Shown here piece after piece: positions 1-7,796 of a stretch of DNA of 64,000 nucleotides (positions within the stretch are counted from its first letter, which is position 1; the number at the start of each line of letters is the position of its first letter). The notes under the pieces were generated by a model that saw only the letters and a program-made list of their open reading frames with translations, made no database searches and was not told the DNA's origin. The stretch covers positions 124,001-188,000 of the forward strand of contig NZ_JAMXQV010000006.1 in the NCBI RefSeq assembly GCF_024703995.1, in the 5' to 3' direction. Origin of the DNA: Amycolatopsis iheyensis (lineage in GTDB: Bacteria; Actinomycetota; Actinomycetes; Mycobacteriales; Pseudonocardiaceae). The position numbers and the translations under genes were made by a program.

Positions 1-479
1 TCTGCGCGGTGTCCGACCTCGTGCTGATCGGGCTGGGCGTCAGCGGGATCGGGGCGGTGCTGAAGCAGTGGCCGACCGCGATCGGGGTCATCGCGGTCGG
101 CGGTGGGGTGTTCCTGCTCGGCTACGCGGTGATCGCCGCGCGGCGGGCGTGGCGGCCGTCCGTGCTCACCGTCGGCGCCGAGCGGACGCCGTTGCGCAAG
201 GCGGTGCTCGCCTGTCTCGCGTTCACCTGGCTCAACCCGCACGTCTACCTCGACACGGTCCTGCTGCTCGGCTCGGTCGCGGTCGCCCACGGCGACGGGC
301 GCTGGCTCTTCGGGCTCGGCGCCGGGTTCGCCAGCGCCGTCTGGTTCAGCGCGCTGGGCTTCGGCGCGCGGCGGCTGGCCGGGGTGTTCGCGAAGCCGGT
401 CGCGTGGCGCGTTCTCGACGTGCTCATCGCGGTCACCATGGCCGGCCTCGGCGCGACGATGCTGCTCAGCCGCGTCTGA
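1..479 (+). CDS. LysE/ArgO-type amino acid exporter, 5' end missing
   Basis: This is the last roughly 158 residues of a polytopic inner-membrane protein; its start lies left of the window. A GTG at position 9 is probably an internal valine, because the residues around it (SDLVLIGLGVSGIG) match an internal helix of the LysE family rather than an N-terminus. The conserved segment FTWLNPHVYLDTV is typical of LysE/RhtB exporters, which expel basic or other amino acids using the proton gradient. Several hydrophobic helices are visible and the C-terminus is normal. The stop codon directly abuts the stop codon of the convergent methyltransferase gene, leaving no spacer. The substrate cannot be read from the sequence. 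Confidence 0.9.
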   Translation, partial: CAVSDLVLIGLGVSGIGAVLKQWPTAIGVIAVGGGVFLLGYAVIAARRAWRPSVLTVGAERTPLRKAVLACLAFTWLNPHVYLDTVLLLGSVAVAHGDGRWLFGLGAGFASAVWFSALGFGARRLAGVFAKPVAWRVLDVLIAVTMAGLGATMLLSRV

Positions 480-980
480 TCACCACAGCTGCCCGAGCTC
501 CGCCGCGGGTGGGCGTTCGAGCTCCAGCAGGAACTGCTTGCGCTTCAGCCCGCCCGCATACCCCGTGAGCTTCCCGTTCTTCCCGACTACGCGGTGGCAC
601 GCCACCAGGATGCTCAGCGGGTTCTGCCCGACGGCCGCCCCGACTTCGTGCGGCAACGCGCCGACGGCCCGCGCGAGGTCACCGTACGTCGCCGTCGAAC
701 CGTACGGAATGCGCGCGATCCCGGCCCACACCGCGTGCTGGAAGTCCGAGCCGCCGGCCCGCGTGGGCACGTCGAATTCCCTGCGCTGACCGGCGAAGTA
801 CTCCTTCAGCTGTTCTCTCGCTTCCGGGAACGCCGTGTCGTCCCGGTCGCCGAACGTCGAGCGGTCCGGGCGGGTCCAGTGGTGCGGGAAGTACAGGCCG
901 GTCACGACGTCCTTGGTGCCGGCGCCGGTGCCGACCACGGTCAGGTCGCCGATCGGGGAATCGACCACAGTGTGTTTCAT
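480..980 (-). CDS. ogt: Methylated-DNA--[protein]-cysteine S-methyltransferase
   Basis: This 166-residue protein is a suicide enzyme that moves the alkyl group of O6-alkylguanine to its own cysteine. The N-terminal MGMT fold begins with DSPIGDLTVV. The C-terminal DNA-binding domain contains IPYGSTATYGDLA and the active-site region SILVACHRVVGKNG. The usual motif is PCHR; here the proline is replaced by alanine, giving ACHR, while the reactive cysteine and the following His-Arg are kept. The ATG at 980 was chosen because it fits the family N-terminus and overlaps the preceding stop codon as TGATG. That coupling places it last in an operon with the next two genes. A second, canonical methyltransferase lies 1.3 kb upstream. 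Confidence 0.93.
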   Translation of the reverse strand: MKHTVVDSPIGDLTVVGTGAGTKDVVTGLYFPHHWTRPDRSTFGDRDDTAFPEAREQLKEYFAGQRREFDVPTRAGGSDFQHAVWAGIARIPYGSTATYGDLARAVGALPHEVGAAVGQNPLSILVACHRVVGKNGKLTGYAGGLKRKQFLLELERPPAAELGQLW

Positions 981-1357
981 CAGTCCTCCCAAGTGGTTCC
1001 GTCCGCCCGGGCGCCTCGTACGCCGGGCAGAGGGCTGGTGGCCAAGGCCGCGGTGACGACCGTCCGATGAGGACGCCACCCCGTCGAGACCAGCAGCCGT
1101 TTCGTCATACCCGCCCAGCCGGCGGGGGTGGCGGCCACGACCCAGACGTCCGGGTCGGGCGCGGCGAACCGCCGGGCCGGACGCAGCCACGACGCCGCGG
1201 CTTCCGGCCACGTGACCGTGGCCAGGACCAGACCGCCCCACGCCACGGCGATCCGCTCGCCGTCGGCCCGGGACGCCGGGTCCGCCGCGGTGCCGAGCAC
1301 GATGTGCCGGGCCGGCCCGATCAACCGCACGAGAGCCTCGAGCTCGGCGTCGGTCAT
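980..1357 (-). CDS. Conserved hypothetical protein in the alkylation-repair operon
   Basis: A 125-residue soluble protein of no family I recognise. It has a hydrophobic core with WGGLVLATVTW and a tryptophan-rich middle (DPDVWVVAATPAGWAG). It has no signal peptide, membrane helix or cysteine motif. Its ATG overlaps the stop of the upstream 2OG-Fe(II) oxygenase (ATGA), and its own stop overlaps the start of the methyltransferase (TGATG). All three are therefore almost certainly made from one mRNA. The position between two alkylation-repair enzymes suggests a role in repair, but that is inference from context only. Confidence 0.75.
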   Translation of the reverse strand: MTDAELEALVRLIGPARHIVLGTAADPASRADGERIAVAWGGLVLATVTWPEAAASWLRPARRFAAPDPDVWVVAATPAGWAGMTKRLLVSTGWRPHRTVVTAALATSPLPGVRGARADGTTWED

Positions 1358-2067
1358 GCCGCGTCGTGGAAGACGAGGCCGAGGGTGTGCCGCCGGCCCG
1401 ACCGCACGGCCGACACGCCGTGCCGCACCGGCGCCGCCGACCAGCCGCGGGCCGAGCGGACCGGGCGGTCGCGCGTGGTGAACACCAGGCCGTGACCCTG
1501 CGGGATGAGGGTCGCGGTGCCGCGGGACTGGGCCCGCGGGCGCTGCTCGACGAGCAGGAACTCGCCGCCGGTGTGGTCGACGCCCGGCTCGTTGAGGTTG
1601 ATCACCACCTGCAGCGGGAACACCTTGTCGCCGTAGAGGTCGCGGTGCAGGGCGTTCCAGCCGCCGGTCTCGTACCGCAGCAGGATGGGGGTCGGCCGCC
1701 GCTGGCCGGCGTCGTGGCAGACGGCCAGCCACTCGTCCAAAGTGGACGGCCACTCGGGCTCCCGGCCGAGCCGGGCCGACCAGTCCCGGGCGATCGGCAG
1801 CAGCCGCGGGTAGAGCGCCTGGCGGAGGCGGTGCACCGGTTCGGGGAACGGGGACTTGAAGTAGTGGTAGTCGCCGTGGTCGCCGAAGCGGTGCCGTCGC
1901 AGGTTGACCGTCGCCCGGAAGTGCGCGGGCTCATCCCAGAGGGCGACGAGCTTCGCGCATTCGGCCGGGGTGAGCAGCTGTGGTAGCAGCGCGCAGCCGA
2001 AGTCGTCGACCTCGGCGGCCACCGCGCCCCAGTCGGCCGCCGCGACGCGTTTCTCGAAAGTGCTCAT
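1354..2067 (-). CDS. 2OG-Fe(II) oxygenase, AlkB-like DNA repair type
   Basis: This 237-residue protein belongs to the 2-oxoglutarate and Fe(II)-dependent oxygenases annotated for oxidative repair of methylated DNA. The iron ligands are visible as HRD (His141, Asp143) in the segment NALHRDLYGDKVF, with a distal His near residue 216 (VRHGVSAVRSGRRHTL). The Arg-rich strand after it is suited to bind the 2-oxoglutarate carboxylate. The ATG at 2067 fits the family N-terminus. It is the first gene of a three-gene operon ending in a methylguanine methyltransferase. Dealkylation of DNA bases is therefore the likely job, although nucleic-acid specificity cannot be proved from sequence. Confidence 0.85.
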   Translation of the reverse strand: MSTFEKRVAAADWGAVAAEVDDFGCALLPQLLTPAECAKLVALWDEPAHFRATVNLRRHRFGDHGDYHYFKSPFPEPVHRLRQALYPRLLPIARDWSARLGREPEWPSTLDEWLAVCHDAGQRRPTPILLRYETGGWNALHRDLYGDKVFPLQVVINLNEPGVDHTGGEFLLVEQRPRAQSRGTATLIPQGHGLVFTTRDRPVRSARGWSAAPVRHGVSAVRSGRRHTLGLVFHDAA

Positions 2068-2315
2068 ACCCGGTAGACGCGCCGCGGGGGCGAAACGTGA
2101 GATCGGCCGGGCGAACTCGCGAAACCGGGGTTGGCTGCCGGCCATGGCGACGTTCGCCGGCGGGGCGGACGCCGACTCCCGGCAGACGGGCACCGCGGTG
2201 AGCCTTGGTGTCCGGCTGTGGCGGCTGTTCCACGACCTGTCGCCGTGGGCGGCGGTGCTCGCGTGGCTGTTGTTCGGCCCCGGCCGAGGCTGTTCGAGCT
2301 GGTCGAACCGGAAGC
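2068..2315. other. Intergenic stretch with a possible small plus-strand ORF
   Basis: No minus-strand gene lies between the two repair transcription units. On the plus strand an ATG at 2144 opens a frame whose first 50 or so codons end almost entirely in G or C and encode a tryptophan-rich hydrophobic stretch (SPWAAVLAWLLFG). The frame then runs on to 2434 inside the methyltransferase gene, where it no longer looks coding. It could be a small membrane peptide or the remains of a truncated gene. No good ribosome-binding site precedes the ATG. I do not call it a gene. Confidence 0.3.
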
Positions 2316-2906
2316 TCAGGCCGCTTCCATCGTCAGCAGGACGCGCTTGGCTTCCTCGCCGCCCGCGTATTGGCCGTACGAGCCGTCCGAGCGGACCACC
2401 CGGTGGCACGGCACCACCACCGGCAGCGGGTTGAGCGCGCAGGCCGTGCCGACCGCGCGGACCGCCTTCGGGCTGCCCGCGGCCGTGGCCACCTGGGCGT
2501 AGCTCTCCGTGTGGCCGTACGCGATCTCCGGCAGGTGCTCCAGCACCGACAGGCGGAACCCGCGCGCCAGCCGGAAGTCCAGTGCGACGTCGAACGTGCG
2601 CCGCTCGCCGGCGAAGTACTCGTCGAGCTGGCGGGCCACTTCGTCCAGGCGGCCGGGGGCCCGCAGGATCCGCGGGCTGATGGCCTGAGCCAGCGCGGCC
2701 AGCACCGCTTCGTGGTCCTGACGGGCGAAGGCCACCTTGACCAGGCCCTCGGCGGTCGCGGCGAGCAGCAGCGGACCGACCGGCGAGTCGTACACCCGGT
2801 AGGCGACGTCCAGCAGGTCCTCTTCCTCGGCAGCGGCGGCGAGGCGCTCGTGGAGCCGGTCCGGCAGGACGTCGACGGGGAACGGCGGGAAGATGATGTC
2901 CATCAT
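2316..2906 (-). CDS. Second methylated-DNA--protein-cysteine methyltransferase
   Basis: This is a 196-residue MGMT with the canonical active site VPCHRVVRSDG, preceded by IAYGHTESYAQVA in the winged-helix domain. It carries an N-terminal extension of about 35 acidic residues ahead of the DSPVGPLLLA strand, which distinguishes it from the shorter paralogue at 480-980. Of two adjacent ATG codons, the one at 2906 was chosen because GGAAGGAG sits 7 bases upstream. That ATG overlaps the stop of the sigma factor gene (ATGA), so the two are translationally coupled. The arrangement resembles a small damage-inducible unit in which a sigma factor and a repair enzyme are made together. Confidence 0.92.
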   Translation of the reverse strand: MMDIIFPPFPVDVLPDRLHERLAAAAEEEDLLDVAYRVYDSPVGPLLLAATAEGLVKVAFARQDHEAVLAALAQAISPRILRAPGRLDEVARQLDEYFAGERRTFDVALDFRLARGFRLSVLEHLPEIAYGHTESYAQVATAAGSPKAVRAVGTACALNPLPVVVPCHRVVRSDGSYGQYAGGEEAKRVLLTMEAA

Positions 2907-3379
2907 GAGTGCGCTCCTTCCAGCGGATATGCGGCCCGCAGGGCCTTGACGCCGTCGGCGGCCGCGCGGCGTGCGGCCTCGACGCTGCCGCCGGTGATCT
3001 CCGCGATCTCGCGGTAGGGCAGCCCGGCCAGGTAGCGGTACGCGACCACGGTGCGCTGCTTGTCGGGCAGGCGCGCGAGCGCGTCCCACAGGTCGCCGGC
3101 CCACTCGCCTTCGCGGCCCGGCCGGTCCGGGACCTGCTCGACCGGCACCGGGTTGCGCGCCTGCGCGCGGGTGACGTCGATGGCCTTGCGGTGCGCGATC
3201 GTGACGAGCCACGCCTGGACGTTCGCGTCCTCCGGCAGCCCCGGATACGCCTTGAGGGCCGCGAGGAAGGTTTCCGACCAGGCGTCTTCGGCGTCTGCCG
3301 GGCCGAGCACGGCCCGGCAGACGCGCAGGACCATCGGCCCGTGCTCGGCCACGATCTGCTCGAACGGTTTCACGATCAC
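2903..3379 (-). CDS. ECF-type RNA polymerase sigma factor
   Basis: This 158-residue protein has sigma region 2 (GPADAEDAWSETFLAAL and a basic tryptophan segment) and region 4 (LPDKQRTVVAYRYLAGLPYREIAEITGGS), the layout of minimal ECF sigma factors. It would direct RNA polymerase to a small promoter set. No anti-sigma gene is adjacent. GTG at 3379 is the longest start. An in-frame GTG at 3373 has better spacing from AGGA (7 bases) and is a serious alternative that removes two residues. The gene is coupled to the downstream methyltransferase, which suggests control of alkylation repair and possibly autoregulation. Its target promoters are not obvious here. Confidence 0.88.
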   Translation of the reverse strand: MIVKPFEQIVAEHGPMVLRVCRAVLGPADAEDAWSETFLAALKAYPGLPEDANVQAWLVTIAHRKAIDVTRAQARNPVPVEQVPDRPGREGEWAGDLWDALARLPDKQRTVVAYRYLAGLPYREIAEITGGSVEAARRAAADGVKALRAAYPLEGAHS

Positions 3380-3424
3380 ATCCTGTAGACGTCCGCGGAT
3401 GCCGGAACGTGAGACCCGAGTTTG

Positions 3425-4726
3425 TCACGCGTACGGGTAGACCCAGAAACCGTCCCCGTCGAGGATGTGGTTGTTCACGACGAACTGCCCGACGCTCGCG
3501 AGCAGCGCCTGGTAGTCGCTGTCCAGCACCGGCTGGACGGCGTACGACGGACCCCGGTCGACACCCGGGGTGGGCAGCGTCGCGCCGTCGTAGGTGGCGT
3601 CGAACGGGTAGACCGCGCAGGTGTTGACCTGCCCGTCCGGCCGGGTCGCGTAGCCCGGGCCCCAGTGCTGCGTGCAGGCCAACTCCGCGGTCGCGCGGTG
3701 GGTGGCCTGGCGCGCGGTGTCGTAGAACAGCCGCGTGATCGGGTACGACCGGCCCGCGCTGCCGCCCTGGTACCCGGGGTTGCCCGGGGCCAGGTGGCCT
3801 TGGGCGAGGCCGGGGTAGGTGGTGGGGAAGTTGACCAGCGCGGCCCGGACCAGCGCCGCCGACGCCGGGAAGCCGGACGTCGCCGAGTTGTCCAGGACGT
3901 ACAGCGGCTGGAAGCCGAACGCGCAGTCGCTGCCCGCCGCGTACGCCGGGTTCAGCTGCCGGGCGATGTCGCAGCGCAGGGACGCGCTGTGGGCGCCGGT
4001 GACCAGCGTCGTGCGGTCGCCGGTGTCCTGCGCGACCAGGTGCCGCTCACCGACGTACCAGGTGCGTTGTTCGGCCTGCACCGCCGGCGAGTCGGTGGAC
4101 ACCGGCAGGTCGGTGCCCGCCATCGTGAAGACCTGGGTGACGTCGGACTGCGCGCGCCAGTCGGCGATGCTCTTGACGACCTGCGCGGCCGGCGTGTCGC
4201 AGTGGGCGGTGCCGGTGGTGTAGCGCGGGCCGCAGCTCATCGAGATGCCGAACTGCATCGCGTCGGTGACCACGCCGGACAGCGACCAGCCGACCATCCG
4301 GGTGGCGACCTCGAGCTTCCGCTGCGCCGGCAGCAGGTTGCTGGTCGAGATGACCCGCGCCCACACCGTGCCGGTGACCGCGCAGCCCGCTTCGGGACAG
4401 GCGTAACGCTGGTAGGCCATGTCAGTGATGGTGCAGCTGGCGAACCGGTTCTTCGTCCAGTAGCCGTTCTTGATGTCCTTGTGGCACTCGTCGAACGTCA
4501 CCGGGGTCGGGGTGTTCTGGTCGAGCCCGGACAACCGGGCTTGCGGTGCCCGCGCCGCGGCGGGCAGGCGGCGGAGGTCGAGCGACTTCGTGAGCGGCAC
4601 CCCCGCGGGCACTTCGCGAAAGACTCCCACCGAGCGGTCCGGCGCGGCGTGCGCGGTCGCCGGGACGATCGAGAACCAGGCGACAAGAGTGGCCAGGGCG
4701 CAAAGAACCCGTCTTCGATTCGGCAT
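3425..4726 (-). CDS. Exported NucA/NucB-like protein with altered catalytic motif
   Basis: A 433-residue secreted protein. The ATG at 4726 gives a clean Sec signal peptide (RRR, a hydrophobic core, then ATAHA-A); a TTG 30 bases upstream would only lengthen the n-region. The mature part is cysteine-rich with about nine Cys, as in extracellular actinobacterial proteins. The last 80 residues, from TCAVYPFDATYDGA (369-382) to HILDGDGFWVYP, resemble the DNase NucA/NucB domain. There the usual motif is C-D-E-Y-P-F-A-S. Here the Asp and Glu of that motif are Ala and Val, so nuclease activity may be lost. The 280 residues before it are not recognised. It stands alone, 45 bases past the sigma gene start. 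Confidence 0.7.
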   Translation of the reverse strand: MPNRRRVLCALATLVAWFSIVPATAHAAPDRSVGVFREVPAGVPLTKSLDLRRLPAAARAPQARLSGLDQNTPTPVTFDECHKDIKNGYWTKNRFASCTITDMAYQRYACPEAGCAVTGTVWARVISTSNLLPAQRKLEVATRMVGWSLSGVVTDAMQFGISMSCGPRYTTGTAHCDTPAAQVVKSIADWRAQSDVTQVFTMAGTDLPVSTDSPAVQAEQRTWYVGERHLVAQDTGDRTTLVTGAHSASLRCDIARQLNPAYAAGSDCAFGFQPLYVLDNSATSGFPASAALVRAALVNFPTTYPGLAQGHLAPGNPGYQGGSAGRSYPITRLFYDTARQATHRATAELACTQHWGPGYATRPDGQVNTCAVYPFDATYDGATLPTPGVDRGPSYAVQPVLDSDYQALLASVGQFVVNNHILDGDGFWVYPYA

Positions 4727-4837
4727 TACTCCCCATTTCTGCCGGGAAATCGACAAGGCCTGCCACGCTAGCGCAGCCCGATCCGGGCGGTCACTCCGAC
4801 GAAGGAGTGAACGAAAGTCGTTGCCCCATCGGGCAAA

Positions 4838-5140
4838 TCACGACGCCGGCGCGGTCCCGGCGCCGGTTGTCGCGGCCCGGTCCCCGGACTCGTGCACCCG
4901 AGCCGTCAACCCGGCCGAAGTGAAGATCTCCCGCGCTGCCGAGGCTTGCCGGTCACTCGGTTCCGTGAACGAGAATTCCGCGCGCCCCCGGCGGACGACA
5001 GATGGGGCACGTTCGCCGGCAGGACGTCGAAGCGCCGTAGAGGTCGCCTTCGCCGACCCTCGGCGGTGGGGAAGTTGACCTGCGCGCACGCGAGGGCGGC
5101 ACGCAGCCGCGAGACGACGGTGGCGGCGAACGCCTCGCGC
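4838..5140 (-). pseudogene. Probable decayed coding remnant
   Basis: No intact gene fits here. On the minus strand the end of the stretch (about 4838-4975) reads EFSFTEPSDRQASAAREIF and onward with codons ending mostly in G or C, as in real genes of this genome. Upstream, a different minus frame reads RLRAALACAQVNFPTAEG and FDVLPANVPHLSS with similar codon quality. Two frame changes would be needed to join them. This pattern fits a gene broken by frameshifts, but I recognise no parent family. The remaining part, 4727-4837, shows no feature. Confidence 0.3.
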
Positions 5141-5641
5141 CTACCTGACCTCGACCGCGTCACCCACGTTCAGGCCGTCGAAGAACGCCGCCGAATCCGC
5201 GTCGGTGAGGTGGACGCAGCCGTGCGAGGGCGCGTCCAGCGGGCCGGCGTGGAAGGCGATGCCGCCGGCGGCGAAGAACACCGAGTTGGGCATGTTCGTG
5301 CCGTACTCACTGCTGGTGTGCTCGCGGTCCTTCCACGCGACGCGGAACGAGCCGGCCGGCGTCATCTGGTCCGGTGGGCCGAAGCCGGCCGGGACCGGGC
5401 CGCGGACGACCCGGCCGTCGCGCAGCAGCCAGGCCAGGCGCTGCGCCAGGCTCACGCACGCGCCCGTGGTGACCGAGCACGGCGGCGCGGGTGGCGGCGG
5501 TGTCGTCGTGGTCGTCGGCGGGGTGGTCTTCACCAGCGGTGCCGGCTCCGCGATGGGGCTCGGCGTCGTCGCGCGCGGTGCCGCGCACGCCGCCGTGACC
5601 AGCGTCAACCCCAGCAGGGCTGCCACCCTGGCTCCACGCAT
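5141..5641 (-). CDS. L,D-transpeptidase, YkuD type, probable lipoprotein
   Basis: A 166-residue exported enzyme of the YkuD fold that forms 3-3 cross-links in peptidoglycan or anchors proteins to it. The catalytic segment SHGCVHL holds Cys142 with His140; His131 (IAFHAG) lies ahead as in the family. The N-terminus has a signal peptide ending in TAAC, a weak lipobox with Cys19, followed by a Thr/Pro-rich linker of about 25 residues. ATG at 5641 was preferred to ATG 5650 because GAGGGG lies 9 bases before it and directly abuts the earlier ATG. At about 110 residues, the catalytic part is a minimal domain without the usual Ig-like region. It is monocistronic. Confidence 0.85.
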   Translation of the reverse strand: MRGARVAALLGLTLVTAACAAPRATTPSPIAEPAPLVKTTPPTTTTTPPPPAPPCSVTTGACVSLAQRLAWLLRDGRVVRGPVPAGFGPPDQMTPAGSFRVAWKDREHTSSEYGTNMPNSVFFAAGGIAFHAGPLDAPSHGCVHLTDADSAAFFDGLNVGDAVEVR

Positions 5642-5780
5642 CCGTGCCATCCCCTCGCCGAAGGCCTCCGGGGATCAGTACGGGTGAGCGGCCTCGAAGG
5701 TTGAGCCGGGCGTGCAGCCGGGTTGTCCCTGCGTGCAGCGCCACTACCGCGGCGGGTACCCGCCCGGTCAAGGTCGAACC

Positions 5781-6500
5781 ATGAGCAAGCTGAGCGCCGA
5801 GCAGATCGCCCGGCACGCCTACGACGCCGGGTTCCGCGGCCAGGGCCTGACCACCGCGGTCGCCGTCGCGCTGGCCGAGTCCGGCGGCCGGACGACCGCG
5901 CACAACGCCACCCCGCCGGACGACTCCTACGGGTTGTGGCAGATCAACATGCTGGGCGCGCTCGGCCCCGACCGGCGCCACCAGTACCACCTGAAGTCGA
6001 ACGACCAGCTGTTCGACGCCGACACGAACGCCCGCGTCGCGAACAGCATCTCGAGCGACGGCCACGACTTCACGCCCTGGTCGACTTACACGAACGGGGC
6101 GTACAAGGACCACCTGACGGCCGCGCGCAAGGCCGCCCAGGACGTCACGAAGCACCACGGGAAGCCTTCCCACGCCCAGTCGGTGTCCGGGCAGCCCCTG
6201 CGGGTGGACGACACCGTCCTGCACTCCTACGTGCAGCGGACCCGGCACGTCGCCGACGCGCTGGGCACCACGACCGGGCAGCTGCGCGACGTCCGGGAGA
6301 TCGGCCACGAAAGCTTCGGCAAGATCGGCGAGGAGTCGGGGTTCGCCGACGCGCTCGCCGGTTTCGGGCTGGCGCTGCAGCGGCAGGTCAAGGGCGTCGG
6401 CGCGCACGCGGACGGGCTGGCCTCGGCCGCGCACGAGGCCGCCAAGACCTACCGCGACCACGAGACGGCGACGGTCGCGGCGTTGAACGGACTGGACTGA
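5781..6500 (+). CDS. Transglycosylase-like protein fused to an EspC/WXG-type tail
   Basis: A 239-residue protein without a signal peptide. Residues 5-115 form a lysozyme or lytic-transglycosylase fold: catalytic Glu33 in VALAESGG, then DSYGLWQINMLG, as in SLT-type enzymes that cut glycan strands. Residues 140-239 are helical, with SFGKIGEESGFADAL and a heptad-like tail ending in TYRDHETATVAALNG. This resembles EspC/DUF2580 proteins exported by type VII secretion. The start ATG has AAGG 7 bases upstream. The next gene starts 1 base after the stop. I infer that the helical tail is a type VII export signal carrying a wall hydrolase. No cleavable Sec signal is present, which supports this. Confidence 0.75.
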   Translation: MSKLSAEQIARHAYDAGFRGQGLTTAVAVALAESGGRTTAHNATPPDDSYGLWQINMLGALGPDRRHQYHLKSNDQLFDADTNARVANSISSDGHDFTPWSTYTNGAYKDHLTAARKAAQDVTKHHGKPSHAQSVSGQPLRVDDTVLHSYVQRTRHVADALGTTTGQLRDVREIGHESFGKIGEESGFADALAGFGLALQRQVKGVGAHADGLASAAHEAAKTYRDHETATVAALNGLD

Positions 6501-6501
6501 C

Positions 6502-7545
6502 ATGGACACCACCGCACTCGCGCATTCCTTCGCGAAGGACCTCGTCGCGCACCGCAACAAGCTCGCCGGCAAGGCCGAGGACGCCGTCCGCGCCGAGTTC
6601 GCCCTGCACCAGGTGGCCACCGCGCTGGACGGCCAGCACGACAGCTACCACAAGGAAGCCACCACGGTGCTCGGCCAGTGGCACGGTCACGGCGCCGACG
6701 GTTTCCGCCACACCAGCGCGAAGCTCACCAAGGAGCTGAAGGTGACCGGCGCGGCCGGCGCCGCGGCGGAGCAGATCGTCGCGCACGTGGCGTCCACTGT
6801 GGACGGCGGACACGCGGCCGTGCAGCGGCTGGTCGACGAGTACACCACGAAGGCGAAGCAGGTCCTCGACGCCGGCGTGGCCACCGGGACCCAAGGGGCG
6901 TTGCTGCGGGCCGTCGGGCACGTCGCGGACCTGGCGCCGCAGTACACGCGGCAGTCGGCTTCGACGCTGCGGCGCGTCGACGCCGAACTCAAGGCGGCGG
7001 CGAAGAAGCTGCACGAGCTGCGGAAGGACCTGACGCACGACGGCGTCATGGACAAAACCGCGCACACCAAGGCGACGCACCCGAGCAAGACACACCCGAG
7101 CAAGACGCAGCCGAGCAAGGACAAGGGCCGCGGCAAGGACGTCGTCCACGCGGCACGCACGCAGCTGGGTGTCCGCGAGAACCCGCCGGGCAGCAACCGG
7201 AACCCGTACGGGCCGACCGCGGCGTGGTGCTCGTCGTTCGCCACGGCGATGTGGCGCAAGGCCGGTGTGAAGATCCCGATCCTGCCCTTCAGCGGCGACG
7301 TCTACCACTGGGGCCAGGAGAACGGGCACGCCTACGGCAAGCACGCGCTGCACGAGGCGCGCCCGGGCGACGTGCTGATCTTCGGCAGCGGGCCGCAGAA
7401 CACGTCGACGAGCACGCACATCGGCATCGTCGAGAAGGTCGACGGCGACCAGGTCACGATGATCGAGGGCAACTCCGGGGACGCCGTCCGCCGGAACACG
7501 CACACGCTCTCGGCGTCGACGTTCTACGGAGGGGTCCACCCGTGA
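6502..7545 (+). CDS. CHAP-domain wall hydrolase with N-terminal WXG100-like region
   Basis: A 347-residue protein. Residues 1-180 are helical with a W-x-G turn (QWHGHGADGF, Trp60), like WXG100/T7SS substrates. A basic linker with tandem HPSKT/QPSK units (192-206) follows. Residues 215-347 are a CHAP amidase/endopeptidase: Cys243 in AAWCSSFATAMW, His306 in STHIGIVEKV, and Glu322-Asn324 in MIEGNSG. The enzyme would cut peptidoglycan peptides. There is no Sec signal, so export by a type VII system is the natural inference. It is co-transcribed with the transglycosylase fusion, so two complementary hydrolases are made together. The next start codon overlaps its stop (GTGA). Confidence 0.83.
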   Translation: MDTTALAHSFAKDLVAHRNKLAGKAEDAVRAEFALHQVATALDGQHDSYHKEATTVLGQWHGHGADGFRHTSAKLTKELKVTGAAGAAAEQIVAHVASTVDGGHAAVQRLVDEYTTKAKQVLDAGVATGTQGALLRAVGHVADLAPQYTRQSASTLRRVDAELKAAAKKLHELRKDLTHDGVMDKTAHTKATHPSKTHPSKTQPSKDKGRGKDVVHAARTQLGVRENPPGSNRNPYGPTAAWCSSFATAMWRKAGVKIPILPFSGDVYHWGQENGHAYGKHALHEARPGDVLIFGSGPQNTSTSTHIGIVEKVDGDQVTMIEGNSGDAVRRNTHTLSASTFYGGVHP

Positions 7546-7796
7546 TCACCGGAAAAGCCGCCGACCGCACGGTCGCCGTCGAGGTCGCCCCGGGCGGGGC
7601 GCTGCAGGAGCTGACGCTGGAGGCGTCGGCGTTGCGGCTGGAGCCGGCCGAGCTGGCGCGCCGGATCCTGCTGCTGTCGGCGGCCGCGTCGGCGCGGGCC
7701 ACGGCGTCGCTGTGGCACGACGTGGACGGTCTCGGCCTCCCCGAGGCGGGTGAGGCCGCGGAAGCGACCACACCGGACAGCTGGCGGGCCCAGTGA
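7542..7796 (+). CDS. Small YbaB/EbfC-like protein
   Basis: An 84-residue protein that starts at GTG 7542, overlapping the CHAP gene stop. The strand-turn-strand ADRTVAVEVAPGGALQELTL followed by an alanine-rich helix with ELARRILLLSAAASARATA resembles the YbaB/EbfC fold, which forms dimers and can bind DNA. Such proteins recur beside actinobacterial type VII-associated genes. It has no cysteine, signal peptide or membrane helix. Assignment rests on pattern and context, so the biochemical role is open. It is coupled to the next gene by another GTGA overlap. Confidence 0.6.
   Translation: MITGKAADRTVAVEVAPGGALQELTLEASALRLEPAELARRILLLSAAASARATASLWHDVDGLGLPEAGEAAEATTPDSWRAQ

Noticed and set aside
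7074..7119. Tandem DNA repeat inside the CHAP gene
   Set aside because: It encodes a short Pro/Ser/Lys/Thr linker between domains; a normal low-complexity hinge rather than a mobile or regulatory repeat.
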